From Anaeromicrobium sediminis (lineage in GTDB: Bacteria > Bacillota > Clostridia > Peptostreptococcales > Thermotaleaceae): 64,000 nucleotides of DNA. The stretch's first letter is position 1. Every line of letters begins with the position of its first letter. The stretch is taken from NCBI RefSeq assembly GCF_002270055.1, contig NZ_NIBG01000001.1, forward strand, positions 408,937 through 472,936, written 5' to 3'. The position numbers were made by a program, and so were the translations under genes. The notes under the pieces are model-generated. The model was not told where the DNA came from. It searched no databases and saw nothing but the letters and a program-made list of their open reading frames with translations. Below, in pieces: positions 27,289 to 36,843 of this stretch.

Positions 27289-28405
27289 TAAATCCACCTA
27301 CAATATTTTCTGCTATCTTCTTTGGATTAGCAATTTCTATATCATCTGGAACACTTTGTCCATTAGTCATATAAGATAAATTCTTTTTAGAGTATAATTT
27401 TGCATTTAAAATATTAGCATAATTCCTACCTTCATCTATCTTTGTAATTATTATTTTATAATCTTCTACAAATTTATAAGCTTCCATTATATCAATCATA
27501 TTCATATAGGAACTTGTATTACTAAGAACTAGATAGATTTCCGGTTCTTCCAATAATTCTATAATTTTTTTCACTTCCTCTAGCTGTTCTGAATTATTGT
27601 GATTTCTACCAGCAGTATCTATTAAAATTACATCCTTATCTTCATAGTTGTCTATAGCATTATTGATTTCTTGCGGTTCATACACTACAGAAACTGGCAC
27701 ATTTAATATTTCTGCATACACTTTTAATTGTTCAACAGCAGCAATTCTATAAGTATCTGCTGTAATAAATCCCACTTTCTTTTTTTCGTTAATTATATAT
27801 TTTGCTGCTAATTTAGCTAATGTGGTGGTTTTTCCAACCCCCGTTGGGCCCATAAAGACTATTATCTTTTGTTTTTTTATCTCCAGATCTTCCTTAACTT
27901 GTCCCAAAATTTCCTTTATTACATTTTCAATTCCCTTGTTAATAAATTCTTCATTTCCCCTCGTAAAGGTTAATCTCTTATTAACAATATTCATTATAGT
28001 ATCTACTGATACCTTAGATAGTCCTGAATTGATTAAATTATTATAATACTCCATATACATATTATTACTTATATCTTCTTCATTCCCTTGCATTTTTCCT
28101 TCTTTAACAAAATTTGACAAGATATTTTCTATATTTTCTATTTTATCCTTTAATTCTCCTAAGTTTTCATTAGGCCTATCTTTAAAATTATCTAATATGA
28201 ATTTATTATCTTTAATGTTAGTAGGTTCATTTTTCCCTTCATCGACGGCAGCCACTACTTCATGTAGTGGCTTTTTAAAGATACCTAAAATACCAGACTT
28301 TTTAATTTTTCTAGAGTGCAATATTATTGCATCACTTCCCAATTCTGTCTTAACTTTCATCATTGCTTCATATGAAGTTTTACCAATATATCTTTTTACT
28401 TTCAT
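27281..28405 (-). CDS. flhF: Flagellar SRP-type GTPase FlhF
   Basis: GTPase of the SRP/FtsY group that places the flagellum at its site. An N-terminal region has the family start M-K-V-K-R-Y-I, followed by a charged linker, an N domain, and a G domain with F-M-G-P-T-G-V-G-K-T-T-T (about residue 185), D-T-A-G-R-N near 265 and a T-K-I-D motif near 330. About 374 residues. The ATG at 28405 follows the flhA stop codon by one base. A GTG at 28414 overlapping flhA is an alternative. flhA-flhF-flhG is the standard order. Confidence 0.94.
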   Translation of the reverse strand: MKVKRYIGKTSYEAMMKVKTELGSDAIILHSRKIKKSGILGIFKKPLHEVVAAVDEGKNEPTNIKDNKFILDNFKDRPNENLGELKDKIENIENILSNFVKEGKMQGNEEDISNNMYMEYYNNLINSGLSKVSVDTIMNIVNKRLTFTRGNEEFINKGIENVIKEILGQVKEDLEIKKQKIIVFMGPTGVGKTTTLAKLAAKYIINEKKKVGFITADTYRIAAVEQLKVYAEILNVPVSVVYEPQEINNAIDNYEDKDVILIDTAGRNHNNSEQLEEVKKIIELLEEPEIYLVLSNTSSYMNMIDIMEAYKFVEDYKIIITKIDEGRNYANILNAKLYSKKNLSYMTNGQSVPDDIEIANPKKIAENIVGGFNE

Positions 28406-28406
28406 T

Positions 28407-30434
28407 TTATACACTCACCATCCCAATTGACCTTACTTCTACCTTAGGGTCCATTTCATTGTAAGAAAGAACAACTATCTCACTACTTAGCTGCTCCGTT
28501 AGTTTTTTAAAGTAGAACCTCACAATAGGCGAAGTTAATATTATAGGCTGCTCACCTATAGAAGTAGCCTTTTCTATTTCTCTAGCTAATCTATTTAGTA
28601 TATTTTGTGCAAAGGACGGCTCTAAATTCAAATAAGAACCATGTTCAGATTGTTGTATAGATTTTACTATTGACTGTTCTAATTCTGGATTTAAAGTTAT
28701 TACTTTAGCCATATTATTTTCTATAAATTGTTTTGTTATGGCCCTATATAACCCTTGCCTTACATACTCAGTAAGCATATCCGTATCGTTTGTAATAGGA
28801 GCATAATCCGCTAAAGTTTCTAGTATACTAACCATATCTCTTATTGATATGCCTTCTCTTAATAAGTTTGAAAGAACCTTCTGAATGCCTCCTAAAGATA
28901 TTGCCTTAGGTATAACTTCTTCTACTAAAGCTCCATGATTTTCTTTTATATTATCAATAAGCATTTTAACTTCTTGTCTTCCTATAAGTTCATGGGCATG
29001 TTTTTTCACAATCTCTGTTAAATGAGTTGATATTACAGAAGATGAATCTACCACAGTATATCCAAATATTTCTGCTTTTTCTCTCTCATTTTCTTCTATC
29101 CACTTAGCAGGTAGGCCAAATGCGGGCTCTATCGTATCTATTCCCTCAACATCACCTTCTGCCATACCTGAATTCATAGCTAAATAATGATCAAACATAA
29201 TCTTGCCCTTAGTAATTTCTATCCCCTTTATTTTAATTAGGTACTCATTAGGTTCTAATTGTATATTATCCCTTAATCTTATCATAGGAACTACAATTCC
29301 TAATTCTAAAGCACATTGTCTTCTTATCATAACCAATCTATCAAATAAATCTCCTCCTTGCTTTGGATCAGCAAGGGGTATTATTCCATATCCAAATTCT
29401 AATTCTATTGGGTCCACTTGAAGGAGAGGAATTACATTTTCTGGTTTCCTTATTTCACTAGCTTCATCCTTTTCCTCTTGTATCTCCATTTCTTCCGTTT
29501 CCTCTGTTATAGTTTCTTTTAATATAAAACCAAGGTATACAAATACTGCTGCCAATATAAATAAAGGCAATTTGGGTAGACCTGTAAAACCTAAGAACAT
29601 TAAAACTCCTGCAACGATAAACATTATTTTAGGTTGATTAAATAATTGTTTAATTACATCACTACCTAAATCTGAATCTGAAGCTGCTCTAGTTACTACA
29701 ATACCCGTCGCAGTAGATATTAATAAGGCTGGTATTTGACTTACTAATCCGTCTCCTACAGTTAATAGGGTATACTTTTGCAGCGCCTCGAGAAAACTAA
29801 GTCCACCACCTATCATACCCAAAACAAATCCAGCTCCTATATTAATAACCGTGATTATTATCCCTGCTATGGCATCTCCCTTAACAAATTTACTAGCTCC
29901 ATCCATAGCTCCATAAAAATCAGCTTCCTTTTGAATTTTTTCTCTTCGTTCTTTTGCTCCCGCTTCTGTTATTATGCCTGAATTTAAATCTGCATCAATG
30001 GCCATTTGCTTACCTGGCATTGCATCAAGGGTAAATCTTGCTGAAACTTCAGAAACCCTTTCTGCACCCTTGGTAATTACCATAAACTGTATAATTACAA
30101 TGATCAAGAATATGATAAAACCAACAACAGCATTTCCACCTATAACAAATTCTCCAAAGGCCTCAATTACATCTCCTGCATTTCCTTTAGATAATATCAT
30201 TCTAGTAGTTGAAATATTTAAAGATAATCTAAGTAATGTAGTTAACAATAACATGGATGGAAATATTGCAAACTGCAAAGGTTCCTTATTATATATGGAA
30301 ATTAGCAATATTAATAGAGCCAGTGCTATATTCATACTCAATAAAAAGTCTAGCAGCCCTAAGGGAACTGGTATTATAATTATTACTACTACTGCTATTA
30401 CTGCAAGGGATACTACTATATCACCAAACCTCAT
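28407..30434 (-). CDS. flhA: Flagellar export gate protein FlhA
   Basis: Largest component of the type III export gate, using proton motive force. An N-terminal part with about eight transmembrane helices (residues 1 to 310) contains the conserved cytoplasmic F-H-I-P-E-P-type loop region A-R-F-T-L-D-A-M-P-G-K-Q-M-A-I-D-A-D. The C-terminal cytoplasmic domain (about 340 to 675) builds the nonameric ring that binds chaperone-substrate complexes and includes G-L-P-A-K-W-I near 450. Length 675 is typical. AGGAGG precedes the ATG. Confidence 0.97.
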   Translation of the reverse strand: MRFGDIVVSLAVIAVVVIIIIPVPLGLLDFLLSMNIALALLILLISIYNKEPLQFAIFPSMLLLTTLLRLSLNISTTRMILSKGNAGDVIEAFGEFVIGGNAVVGFIIFLIIVIIQFMVITKGAERVSEVSARFTLDAMPGKQMAIDADLNSGIITEAGAKERREKIQKEADFYGAMDGASKFVKGDAIAGIIITVINIGAGFVLGMIGGGLSFLEALQKYTLLTVGDGLVSQIPALLISTATGIVVTRAASDSDLGSDVIKQLFNQPKIMFIVAGVLMFLGFTGLPKLPLFILAAVFVYLGFILKETITEETEEMEIQEEKDEASEIRKPENVIPLLQVDPIELEFGYGIIPLADPKQGGDLFDRLVMIRRQCALELGIVVPMIRLRDNIQLEPNEYLIKIKGIEITKGKIMFDHYLAMNSGMAEGDVEGIDTIEPAFGLPAKWIEENEREKAEIFGYTVVDSSSVISTHLTEIVKKHAHELIGRQEVKMLIDNIKENHGALVEEVIPKAISLGGIQKVLSNLLREGISIRDMVSILETLADYAPITNDTDMLTEYVRQGLYRAITKQFIENNMAKVITLNPELEQSIVKSIQQSEHGSYLNLEPSFAQNILNRLAREIEKATSIGEQPIILTSPIVRFYFKKLTEQLSSEIVVLSYNEMDPKVEVRSIGMVSV

Positions 30435-30445
30435 TTTTTTGCCTC

Positions 30446-31528
30446 CTAGTTCACATTCTTAATCTTATATACATAAGCCAAGACTTCAGCAACTGCCTGG
30501 TATAAATTAGGAGGAATATATTCTCCTATATCCACACTAGCATAAAGAGCCCTTGCCAAAGGCTTATTCTCAACTGTGATAACTTCATTTTCTTTAGCAA
30601 TTCTTTTTATATTTTGAGCTATAAGATCCTTTCCCTTAGCTATGACCATGGGGGCTTCTTGCTTCTCATTATCATATAAAAGAGCTATTGCATAGTGAGT
30701 TGGATTTGTAATTATTACATCTGCCTTTGGAACTTCTTGCATCATCCTACTCATAGCCATTTTTCTCTGTCTTTCTTTAATCTTTCCCTTTATTTTAGGG
30801 TCTCCCTCCATTTGCTTATATTCTTCTTTAATCTCCTGTTTACTCATTTTTAAATCCTTCTCAAATTGCCACTTTTGATAGAAATAATCAAAGAAACCTA
30901 ATACTAATAGTATGACACTTCCTCTGATTCCAATTGCCACAGCTCTATCAAACATGTACCCTCCAATTTGACTTACATCCATATCTATTGCATTTAAAAA
31001 ATTCACTGCCTCTTTAATTATATATTTAAATAAAACATATCCAACTAGACTAATCTTTAATATGGACTTAAAAAATTCTACCACATTTCTAATTGAAAAT
31101 AATCTCTTAAAACCGCTTATAGGATTTATTTTATTTAAGTCAAATTTAAGACTTTTAGTTGTAAATAAAAAACCAATTTGCATATAGTTACAAGCTAAAC
31201 CAGTAACAAGGGCAATTCCAGCAATTGGCATAAAAATTTGTAAAATTTTAACGATAACATTAATAGACAATGCAGTAGCTGTCTTTATTGTAAAGTCATC
31301 CACATATTGTATTTCAAATAACATATTTTTAGTAAAAGTAGCTATATTTGTATATATATATGAACCCAAAAATTTTAAAGCCACAAATACAACGAGTAGT
31401 ACGAAAGCTGTATTTATTTCTTTACTCTTTAATACTTGTCCTTTATCTCTAGCTTCTTTTCTTCTCTTCGGGGTAGCTTTCTCTGTTTTTTCACCTGAAA
31501 ATAGTTGCAAATTTATTTCTAACTTCAT
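30446..31528 (-). CDS. flhB: Flagellar export switch protein FlhB
   Basis: Autocleaving component of the export apparatus that changes substrate class from hook to filament. Four membrane helices are followed by the cytoplasmic domain with the N-P-T-H cleavage site, near residue 250. The N-terminal M-K-L-E-I-N-L-Q-L-F-S-G-E-K-T-E-K-A-T is the usual family start and decides the initiation codon at 31528, although the frame is open another 17 codons upstream into fliR. It follows the fliR stop codon by seven bases. Confidence 0.95.
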   Translation of the reverse strand: MKLEINLQLFSGEKTEKATPKRRKEARDKGQVLKSKEINTAFVLLVVFVALKFLGSYIYTNIATFTKNMLFEIQYVDDFTIKTATALSINVIVKILQIFMPIAGIALVTGLACNYMQIGFLFTTKSLKFDLNKINPISGFKRLFSIRNVVEFFKSILKISLVGYVLFKYIIKEAVNFLNAIDMDVSQIGGYMFDRAVAIGIRGSVILLVLGFFDYFYQKWQFEKDLKMSKQEIKEEYKQMEGDPKIKGKIKERQRKMAMSRMMQEVPKADVIITNPTHYAIALLYDNEKQEAPMVIAKGKDLIAQNIKRIAKENEVITVENKPLARALYASVDIGEYIPPNLYQAVAEVLAYVYKIKNVN

Positions 31529-31535
31529 TCTTATA

Positions 31536-32321
31536 TCATCCTCTTGTAAGACTATTGAACAACTCATATATTGATTCAATCATTCTATCAGATATATTAG
31601 TATATATTCCTAAATATATAGGTAGTAGTATGATTAGTACTGATAGACCCACTATTATTTTAAGGGGCATTCCTACTACAAAAACATTCATTTGAGGCAT
31701 AGTCCTAGCAAGTATTCCTAATAAAACATTTGCTAGGAATATGGAAACTATAACAGGTGCAGCAATTTTAAAGGCAATAATAAAACTTGTGGAAAATATT
31801 TTAGTAACCAAATCTAGTATAAACGTGCCATTAATCGTGCTACCTATAGGTATATATTTAAAACTATCTACTATGGCATATATTACCTTGTGATGAGCAT
31901 TAGAAGATAAAAATACCAATACAGAAATTAAATAGAAAAAATTAGCTGTTAAGGGCACTTGTGTATCATCTTGCGGGCTTATCACGTTAGCCATAGAAAA
32001 ACCCATTTGCAAATCTATTATAAACCCTGACATATACACAATTGTATAGTACAGATAAGCTATCATTCCTATACTCATACCTATAATACTTTCTTTTAAG
32101 ATATTAAGTCCAAATGATAGAAACGTACTATTATCAATCAAATTTGGAATTTCCATGAATGGAAATATTATTATTGCTATTAAAAAACTGAGTATTATTT
32201 TAATATTGTTTAGTATGATTTTATCCCTAAAAAATGGAATGCTCACTATTATTCCAATAATTCGTGATAAAACTAATAAAAATACATCCTTATTGTTTAA
32301 AAATTTTAATACTATATCCAT
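31536..32321 (-). CDS. fliR: Flagellar export gate protein FliR
   Basis: Membrane component of the FliP-FliQ-FliR export channel. 261 residues with about six hydrophobic segments. The family patterns G-F-x-I-D-L-Q-M-G-F-S-M-A-N-V-x-x-P and P-Q-M-N-V-F-V-V-G-M-P-L-K-I are present near residues 98 to 115 and 205 to 218. It is flanked by fliQ and flhB, as usual in Firmicutes. Confidence 0.95.
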   Translation of the reverse strand: MDIVLKFLNNKDVFLLVLSRIIGIIVSIPFFRDKIILNNIKIILSFLIAIIIFPFMEIPNLIDNSTFLSFGLNILKESIIGMSIGMIAYLYYTIVYMSGFIIDLQMGFSMANVISPQDDTQVPLTANFFYLISVLVFLSSNAHHKVIYAIVDSFKYIPIGSTINGTFILDLVTKIFSTSFIIAFKIAAPVIVSIFLANVLLGILARTMPQMNVFVVGMPLKIIVGLSVLIILLPIYLGIYTNISDRMIESIYELFNSLTRG

Positions 32322-32334
32322 ATTTCATCCTTAT

Positions 32335-32604
32335 TTATTGTATATACTTGTCTATATTTAAAAAAAGACCTTCTGTATAATCCACTATAGTATTTAATAT
32401 CCATGGTCCAAATACTATAATTGCAATTAATACTGATAGTATTTTAGGAACAAATGTCAAAGTTTGTTCCTGAATTTGTGTAGTCGCTTGAAATATACTT
32501 ATGGCTAGTCCCATAAATAAAGATAACATAAGCATAGGAGCAGCTAATAAAATTACTTTTGTCATTGATTGTTGTAACAATTCTACAATTAAACCTTGAC
32601 TCAT
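32335..32604 (-). CDS. fliQ: Flagellar export gate protein FliQ
   Basis: 89 residues with two transmembrane helices, the size and topology of FliQ. Visible are the conserved A-P-M-L-x-x-S-L-x-x-G-L-x-I-S-I-F-Q-A-T-T-Q-I near residues 22 to 44 and L-T-F-V-P-K-I near residue 49. Four FliQ subunits join FliP and FliR in the export channel. The ATG is preceded by AGAGGTGG. Confidence 0.95.
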   Translation of the reverse strand: MSQGLIVELLQQSMTKVILLAAPMLMLSLFMGLAISIFQATTQIQEQTLTFVPKILSVLIAIIVFGPWILNTIVDYTEGLFLNIDKYIQ

Positions 32605-32614
32605 TTTCCCACCT

Positions 32615-33379
32615 CTAATTAAAACTTAGCATTAATGATTTTATTATTAAATTCCAACCATCTACCAATACAAATAATAGTATCTTAAATGGTAATGATA
32701 TCATCACTGGTGGTAACATCATCATTCCCATAGACATTAAAGTACTGGCTACTACCATATCAATCATTATAAATGGAATAAATATTATAAACCCGATTTG
32801 AAACCCTGTCTTAAGCTCACTTATTATAAAAGCTGGTATAAGAGCCTTATTGGGAATATCCTCTAAAGTGGCAGGCTCATCTGAATTAGATATATTAATA
32901 AATAATGCCAAGTCCTTTTCTCTAGTTTGCCTAAACATAAACTCCCTTAAAGGCTCCATACCATACTCAATGGCTTCCTCTTGAGATATTTGTTCATTTG
33001 TATATGGCACTATAGCTTTCTCATTTATTTCAGTAGCTATAGGAGCCATTACAAAGAACGTTAAAAATAAGGCTAAACCAACCATTATTTGATTTGGTGG
33101 TGTAGTTTGAGTTCCAACTGCCTTTCTAATAAAGGACAAAACTATTATTATTCTAGTAAAACATGTCATCATTATTAATATGGATGGAGCAAGAGCAAGT
33201 ATAGTAAATAGAAATAAAATTTCAATGCTACTAGATACTTCTCTTGGCGTATTAGCTTTTCCTAAACTTAATCCTATCTTAGGAATTGATAAAGTAGTTT
33301 CAGCATAAGACCCATTTGTTGACATAATTAATATAATTAGTACAAGAAAAACAATCTTGATTTTAGGAAAACTCTTCAT
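32615..33379 (-). CDS. fliP: Flagellar export gate protein FliP
   Basis: Core of the type III export channel. 254 residues with a cleavable-looking N-terminal signal (K-I-K-I-V-F-L-V-L-I-I-L-I-M-S, ending near residue 26) and about four further helices. Family marks are M-M-T-C-F-T-R-I-I-I-V-L-S-F-I-R near residues 71 to 86, T-x-P-P-N-Q near residue 94, and F-I-P-F-x-M-I-D-M-V-V-A-S near 200. Confidence 0.96.
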   Translation of the reverse strand: MKSFPKIKIVFLVLIILIMSTNGSYAETTLSIPKIGLSLGKANTPREVSSSIEILFLFTILALAPSILIMMTCFTRIIIVLSFIRKAVGTQTTPPNQIMVGLALFLTFFVMAPIATEINEKAIVPYTNEQISQEEAIEYGMEPLREFMFRQTREKDLALFINISNSDEPATLEDIPNKALIPAFIISELKTGFQIGFIIFIPFIMIDMVVASTLMSMGMMMLPPVMISLPFKILLFVLVDGWNLIIKSLMLSFN

Positions 33380-33390
33380 ATTTTTCGTCC

Positions 33391-33732
33391 TTATCTTTTT
33401 TTGTATTTTATAGCTTCATTTATCTTTCCTTTAAATATTTCTTTAAAATCAAAACTTTCCTTATCTTCTTTAAATTTTTCTATCGTTTCTTTTGAAATTT
33501 TTTCTATAAAATTTATTTCATTTTTTCCTATGGCTAATATGTAATATTCATCTAATATTTCAACTATATTTATAGATTTATTTACACCTAAGTTAAACTT
33601 ATATATAACTTTAAATGGTGCTTTACCTATAAATTTATTACTCTTACTAACTAATAAATTAGTAACAAAGTAAGTTAATCCTAATACTAACAAGAAGCTT
33701 ATGAAAGCACTCAAATAATATTTAAAGTTAAT
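33391..33732 (-). CDS. fliO: FliO-like flagellar export accessory protein, probable ATT start
   Basis: Small membrane protein in the fliO position between cheY and fliP. It has one N-terminal membrane helix and a C-terminal charged region, with a strand pattern typical of FliO/FliZ, which helps FliP assembly. Within the obvious frame the first standard start is a TTG at 33714 with no ribosome binding site. Six codons upstream an ATT at 33730 to 33732 lies eight bases after GAGAGGGG. It extends the N-terminus to M-N-F-K-Y-Y-L-S-A-F, and the frame is closed by TAG just before. The family is poorly conserved, so the assignment leans on synteny and topology. Confidence 0.75.
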   Translation of the reverse strand: MNFKYYLSAFISFLLVLGLTYFVTNLLVSKSNKFIGKAPFKVIYKFNLGVNKSINIVEILDEYYILAIGKNEINFIEKISKETIEKFKEDKESFDFKEIFKGKINEAIKYKKR

Positions 33733-33751
33733 TTCAACTTCCCCTCTCTAT

Positions 33752-34114
33752 TTATCCTAAAACTTTTTTAACAGCTTCTATAATTCTATCTGCCTGGAAT
33801 GGCTTTACAATAAAATCTCCTGCACCAGCTTGTATAGCTTCAATTACCATAGCCTGTTGTCCCATGGCAGAACACATAACAATTTTAGCTGCCGGATTTA
33901 TCTTCTTTATTTCTTTTACTGCTTGAATTCCATCTACTTCTGGCATAGTAATATCCATTATGACTAAATCAGGTCCTAATTCTTTATATTTTTCAATAGC
34001 TTTAGCTCCATTTTCAGCCTCACCTAAAACATTATATCCATATTTTGTTAAAACATCTTTTACCATCATTCTCATAAATGCTGCATCATCTACTACTAAA
34101 ATTCCTTTTGACAT
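33752..34114 (-). CDS. cheY: Chemotaxis response regulator CheY
   Basis: Single receiver domain of 120 residues that, when phosphorylated by CheA, binds the FliM switch. The acidic pair D9/D10, phosphorylation site Asp54 (V-I-M-D-I-T-M-P), the conserved Ser/Thr region M-C-S-A-M-G and the K-P-F motif near residue 103 are all present. It sits between fliY and fliO as in Bacillus. GGGAGG precedes the ATG. Confidence 0.96.
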   Translation of the reverse strand: MSKGILVVDDAAFMRMMVKDVLTKYGYNVLGEAENGAKAIEKYKELGPDLVIMDITMPEVDGIQAVKEIKKINPAAKIVMCSAMGQQAMVIEAIQAGAGDFIVKPFQADRIIEAVKKVLG

Positions 34115-34148
34115 ATAAATTCCTCCCTATCAAAGTTAATAATTAATA

Positions 34149-35399
34149 TTATTTTTTGTTTTGTTTTACTATGTCTGTAACTCTTATACCATAGTTTTCA
34201 TCAATTACTACAACTTCTCCCTTTGCCATAAACTGCCCATTAACTAGTATATCTAAGGGCTCTCCAACTAATTTATCTAGTTCTATTACCGTTCCTGGAG
34301 AAAAGGATAATATTTCACTAATCTTTTTTGTAGTTCTTCCAAGTTCAACAGTAACTTCAAGTGGCACATCTCTTATTAATCCAATATTTCCTCTTTCAGC
34401 ATACTTTGGTGTATCATCAAAAGAATCAAATTGTACTGGCTGAACATTAACAGGTTGTGGTATATTCACTTGAGCAGTACTAGCTAATGCTGGTTCATGG
34501 TTTTCTATAGGCGCATTATATAAAATACCAGGAGAAGCTTGAGTATTATTTATTTCCCTTTGAGTATTATTTGTACCCCTATCTATATTATCATATTTTG
34601 TAATATGATTGCTATTATCTGTCGACTCTTCTACAAAATTTATTTCAGTTTTTACATCTTCACTTATTTCTACACTTCCCATAGATGCTTCATATAAGGA
34701 TTTCACCATGTTTTTTGCAAACTCTATAGGGATAATTTGCATTATTTCACTATCTATTAAATCTCCCACTTCCATCCTAAAGGCTACTTTTACAATTTGA
34801 TCGTCATAGTCTATAAAATCGAAGGACTCTAGGCTTTTAGCAAAGTTTGCTGATATGGCCTTTGGGGGATTAATATCAATTTTATTATTAAACATTTCTG
34901 ATAGGGATGTGGACGAAGATCCTACCATTTGATTCATGGCTTCTCCGATGGCACTTAGATGAAGCTCTGTCAATTCACCAGCAGTATTTGTTCCATCTCC
35001 TCCCATCATCAAATCTGTTATTATCTTTACATCTTCTTCCTTTAAAACTAAAAGGTTTGTCCCTTCTATCCCTTCTTTATAACTTACTTCTACTGCAACG
35101 AAAGGAATAGGATATTGATTTGCTAGTTCATTCATACTAAGCATAGTTACTTTAGGGGTAGTTATATTTACCCTCTGCCCTAGTAAAGTAAATAGAGTAG
35201 TAGCAGAAGTTCCCATACTTATATTCCCAAGTTCTCCAAGTGCATCCTTTTCATCCTCAGTAAGAGTTGCACCATCAAGGCTATTGGTACTACCAAAGTT
35301 ATTCGTCCCAAAGTCACTAGGAGCTGAAGCTGGTGCTGGTGCTTGAGAAGTTCCGTTAAGTAGAGCATCTATTTCTTCCTGTGAAAGCATGTCTGCCAT
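34149..35399 (-). CDS. fliY: Flagellar motor switch phosphatase FliY (FliN fusion)
   Basis: 416 residues. An N-terminal FliM-like CheY-binding peptide (L-S-Q-E-E-I-D-A-L-L) is followed by a CheC-like phosphatase domain with two E-x-x-N helices (L-G-E-L-G-N-I near residue 56 and I-G-E-A-M-N-Q-M near 152), a Ser/Asn/Gln-rich linker, and a C-terminal SpoA/FliN domain (about 335 to 415). It dephosphorylates CheY-P at the motor and forms part of the C-ring. The frame is open upstream into fliM. AAGGAG nine bases before the ATG at 35399 and the canonical N-terminus fix the start. Confidence 0.95.
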   Translation of the reverse strand: MADMLSQEEIDALLNGTSQAPAPASAPSDFGTNNFGSTNSLDGATLTEDEKDALGELGNISMGTSATTLFTLLGQRVNITTPKVTMLSMNELANQYPIPFVAVEVSYKEGIEGTNLLVLKEEDVKIITDLMMGGDGTNTAGELTELHLSAIGEAMNQMVGSSSTSLSEMFNNKIDINPPKAISANFAKSLESFDFIDYDDQIVKVAFRMEVGDLIDSEIMQIIPIEFAKNMVKSLYEASMGSVEISEDVKTEINFVEESTDNSNHITKYDNIDRGTNNTQREINNTQASPGILYNAPIENHEPALASTAQVNIPQPVNVQPVQFDSFDDTPKYAERGNIGLIRDVPLEVTVELGRTTKKISEILSFSPGTVIELDKLVGEPLDILVNGQFMAKGEVVVIDENYGIRVTDIVKQNKK

Positions 35400-35400
35400 A

Positions 35401-36387
35401 TTATTCATCTCCTTTCGTAAGGACATTTTCAATTCTTATAGCCATTTTATTGCCCTTAGTTCCTATTTTTCCTGTATATTTTAAATTTTTACCTACATAC
35501 ACTTTTGCATCTTGTTTAATAGTTGCATCTATTGGTATAACATCTCCTATTTGTAATTCTAAAAAGTCTCTTACAGTTATAGAAGAGGTGCCTAATATGG
35601 CTTTAACTATTATGTTACTTTTTTCAATTCTTTTCTCGATAATTTCTTCATCTTCTTTTGTGCTTTCTTTTGTTTTAGTATTAAACCAAAACTTTGTATT
35701 AAGCTTGGGAAGTATGGGCTCTACTAATATATGTGGTATGCATATATTAATCATCCCTTCAATTTCTCCTATTTTAATATTCAGTGTTACTAACGCTATA
35801 GTTTCATTTGGGGAAACTATTTGAGCAAATTGAGAATTAGTTTCTATCTTTTCGATTTTAGGTCTTAGCTCAATTACATTTTCCCAAGGATCTTTTAACA
35901 ATTTTGCCATTTCTCTTACTATCTTTTTCAGTAATGATAGTTCTATCTCAGTAAATCCTCTTTTTTCCTCAAATAAATCACCATTCCCTCCTAATAGCCT
36001 GTCTACAAAAGAAAAAGCTATATCTGGTCCTATATCCATTATTATTTGACCCTCTAGGGGAGAAAAGTCAACAATTCCTAGTATAGTTGGATTTGATATA
36101 GAGTTTGTAAACTCATAATTAGATAATTGTTCTACACTTATTACTTCCACACTTACAAGACTTCTTAAATATCCTGATAAAAAATTCTTCAAAAGCCTTG
36201 CATAGTTTTCATGGATAATGTGCAAAGTTCTTATCTGATCTTTAGGGAATTTATCAGGTCTTCTAAAATCATAGTCTTTAATTTTTACTTCGTTTATTTC
36301 TTCTTTTATTTCTTGGGCATCTACTTCCCCTGTACTTAATGCTTGCAAAAGTTGGTCTATCTCACTTTGTGATAGTACATCTGACAA
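35401..36387 (-). CDS. fliM: Flagellar motor switch protein FliM
   Basis: C-ring protein that binds CheY-P and controls rotation direction. 328 residues: an N-terminal CheY-binding peptide (L-S-Q-S-E-I-D-Q-L-L), a middle domain with the L-S-G-Y-L-R-S-L and G-G-x-G-x-L-F-x-E-K-R-x-F-T-E-I-E motifs, and a C-terminal SpoA domain. The initiation codon is TTG, eight or nine bases after GAGGGGGG. The stop is one base from the fliY start. Confidence 0.96.
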   Translation of the reverse strand: MSDVLSQSEIDQLLQALSTGEVDAQEIKEEINEVKIKDYDFRRPDKFPKDQIRTLHIIHENYARLLKNFLSGYLRSLVSVEVISVEQLSNYEFTNSISNPTILGIVDFSPLEGQIIMDIGPDIAFSFVDRLLGGNGDLFEEKRGFTEIELSLLKKIVREMAKLLKDPWENVIELRPKIEKIETNSQFAQIVSPNETIALVTLNIKIGEIEGMINICIPHILVEPILPKLNTKFWFNTKTKESTKEDEEIIEKRIEKSNIIVKAILGTSSITVRDFLELQIGDVIPIDATIKQDAKVYVGKNLKYTGKIGTKGNKMAIRIENVLTKGDE

Positions 36388-36404
36388 TTAAATTCCCCCC
36401 TCTA

Positions 36405-36821
36405 CTATTGAACTATGAATTCTACGAAAAAGATATCCAGTATTTCATTTGAGGGCACAATTTTTTTAACTTCTTTTAAAATTTCTTTTCTCAAAGCTTG
36501 CTGTCCACCAACTACTAGTAAATCTTCCTCTCTTTTATTTCCTAATGTCTCTAAAATTGCATTTTTAATTTTAGAATTTTTTTCATTAAATTTTTCGATT
36601 AATTTTTCATCGGAAATTTCAATATCCATATTAATCTTTAAGATTCTTCTACTGTCTTGTACGTTAGCGTAGATTTCCCCTAGTGAATGAGTATATGTTT
36701 TTACTTCTTTAGGCTCCTCCTTCTTGTCCTTTGATGTTGTATAAAATATAGTTCCACCAAGTACAATTGCAGTTATTATAAACCCTATTACGCTGTACAT
36801 TATAACTTTTTTAGTAGTCAT
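36405..36821 (-). CDS. fliL: Flagellar basal body-associated protein FliL
   Basis: 138 residues with one N-terminal membrane helix (about residues 9 to 28) and an extracytoplasmic stomatin-like domain ending in I-V-P-S-N-E-I-L-D-I-F-F-V-E-F-I-V-Q, a typical FliL C-terminus. FliL surrounds the stator and supports torque. It lies between motB and fliM, consistent with that role. Confidence 0.92.
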   Translation of the reverse strand: MTTKKVIMYSVIGFIITAIVLGGTIFYTTSKDKKEEPKEVKTYTHSLGEIYANVQDSRRILKINMDIEISDEKLIEKFNEKNSKIKNAILETLGNKREEDLLVVGGQQALRKEILKEVKKIVPSNEILDIFFVEFIVQ

Positions 36822-36843
36822 TTAATCCACCCTTTATCTAATA

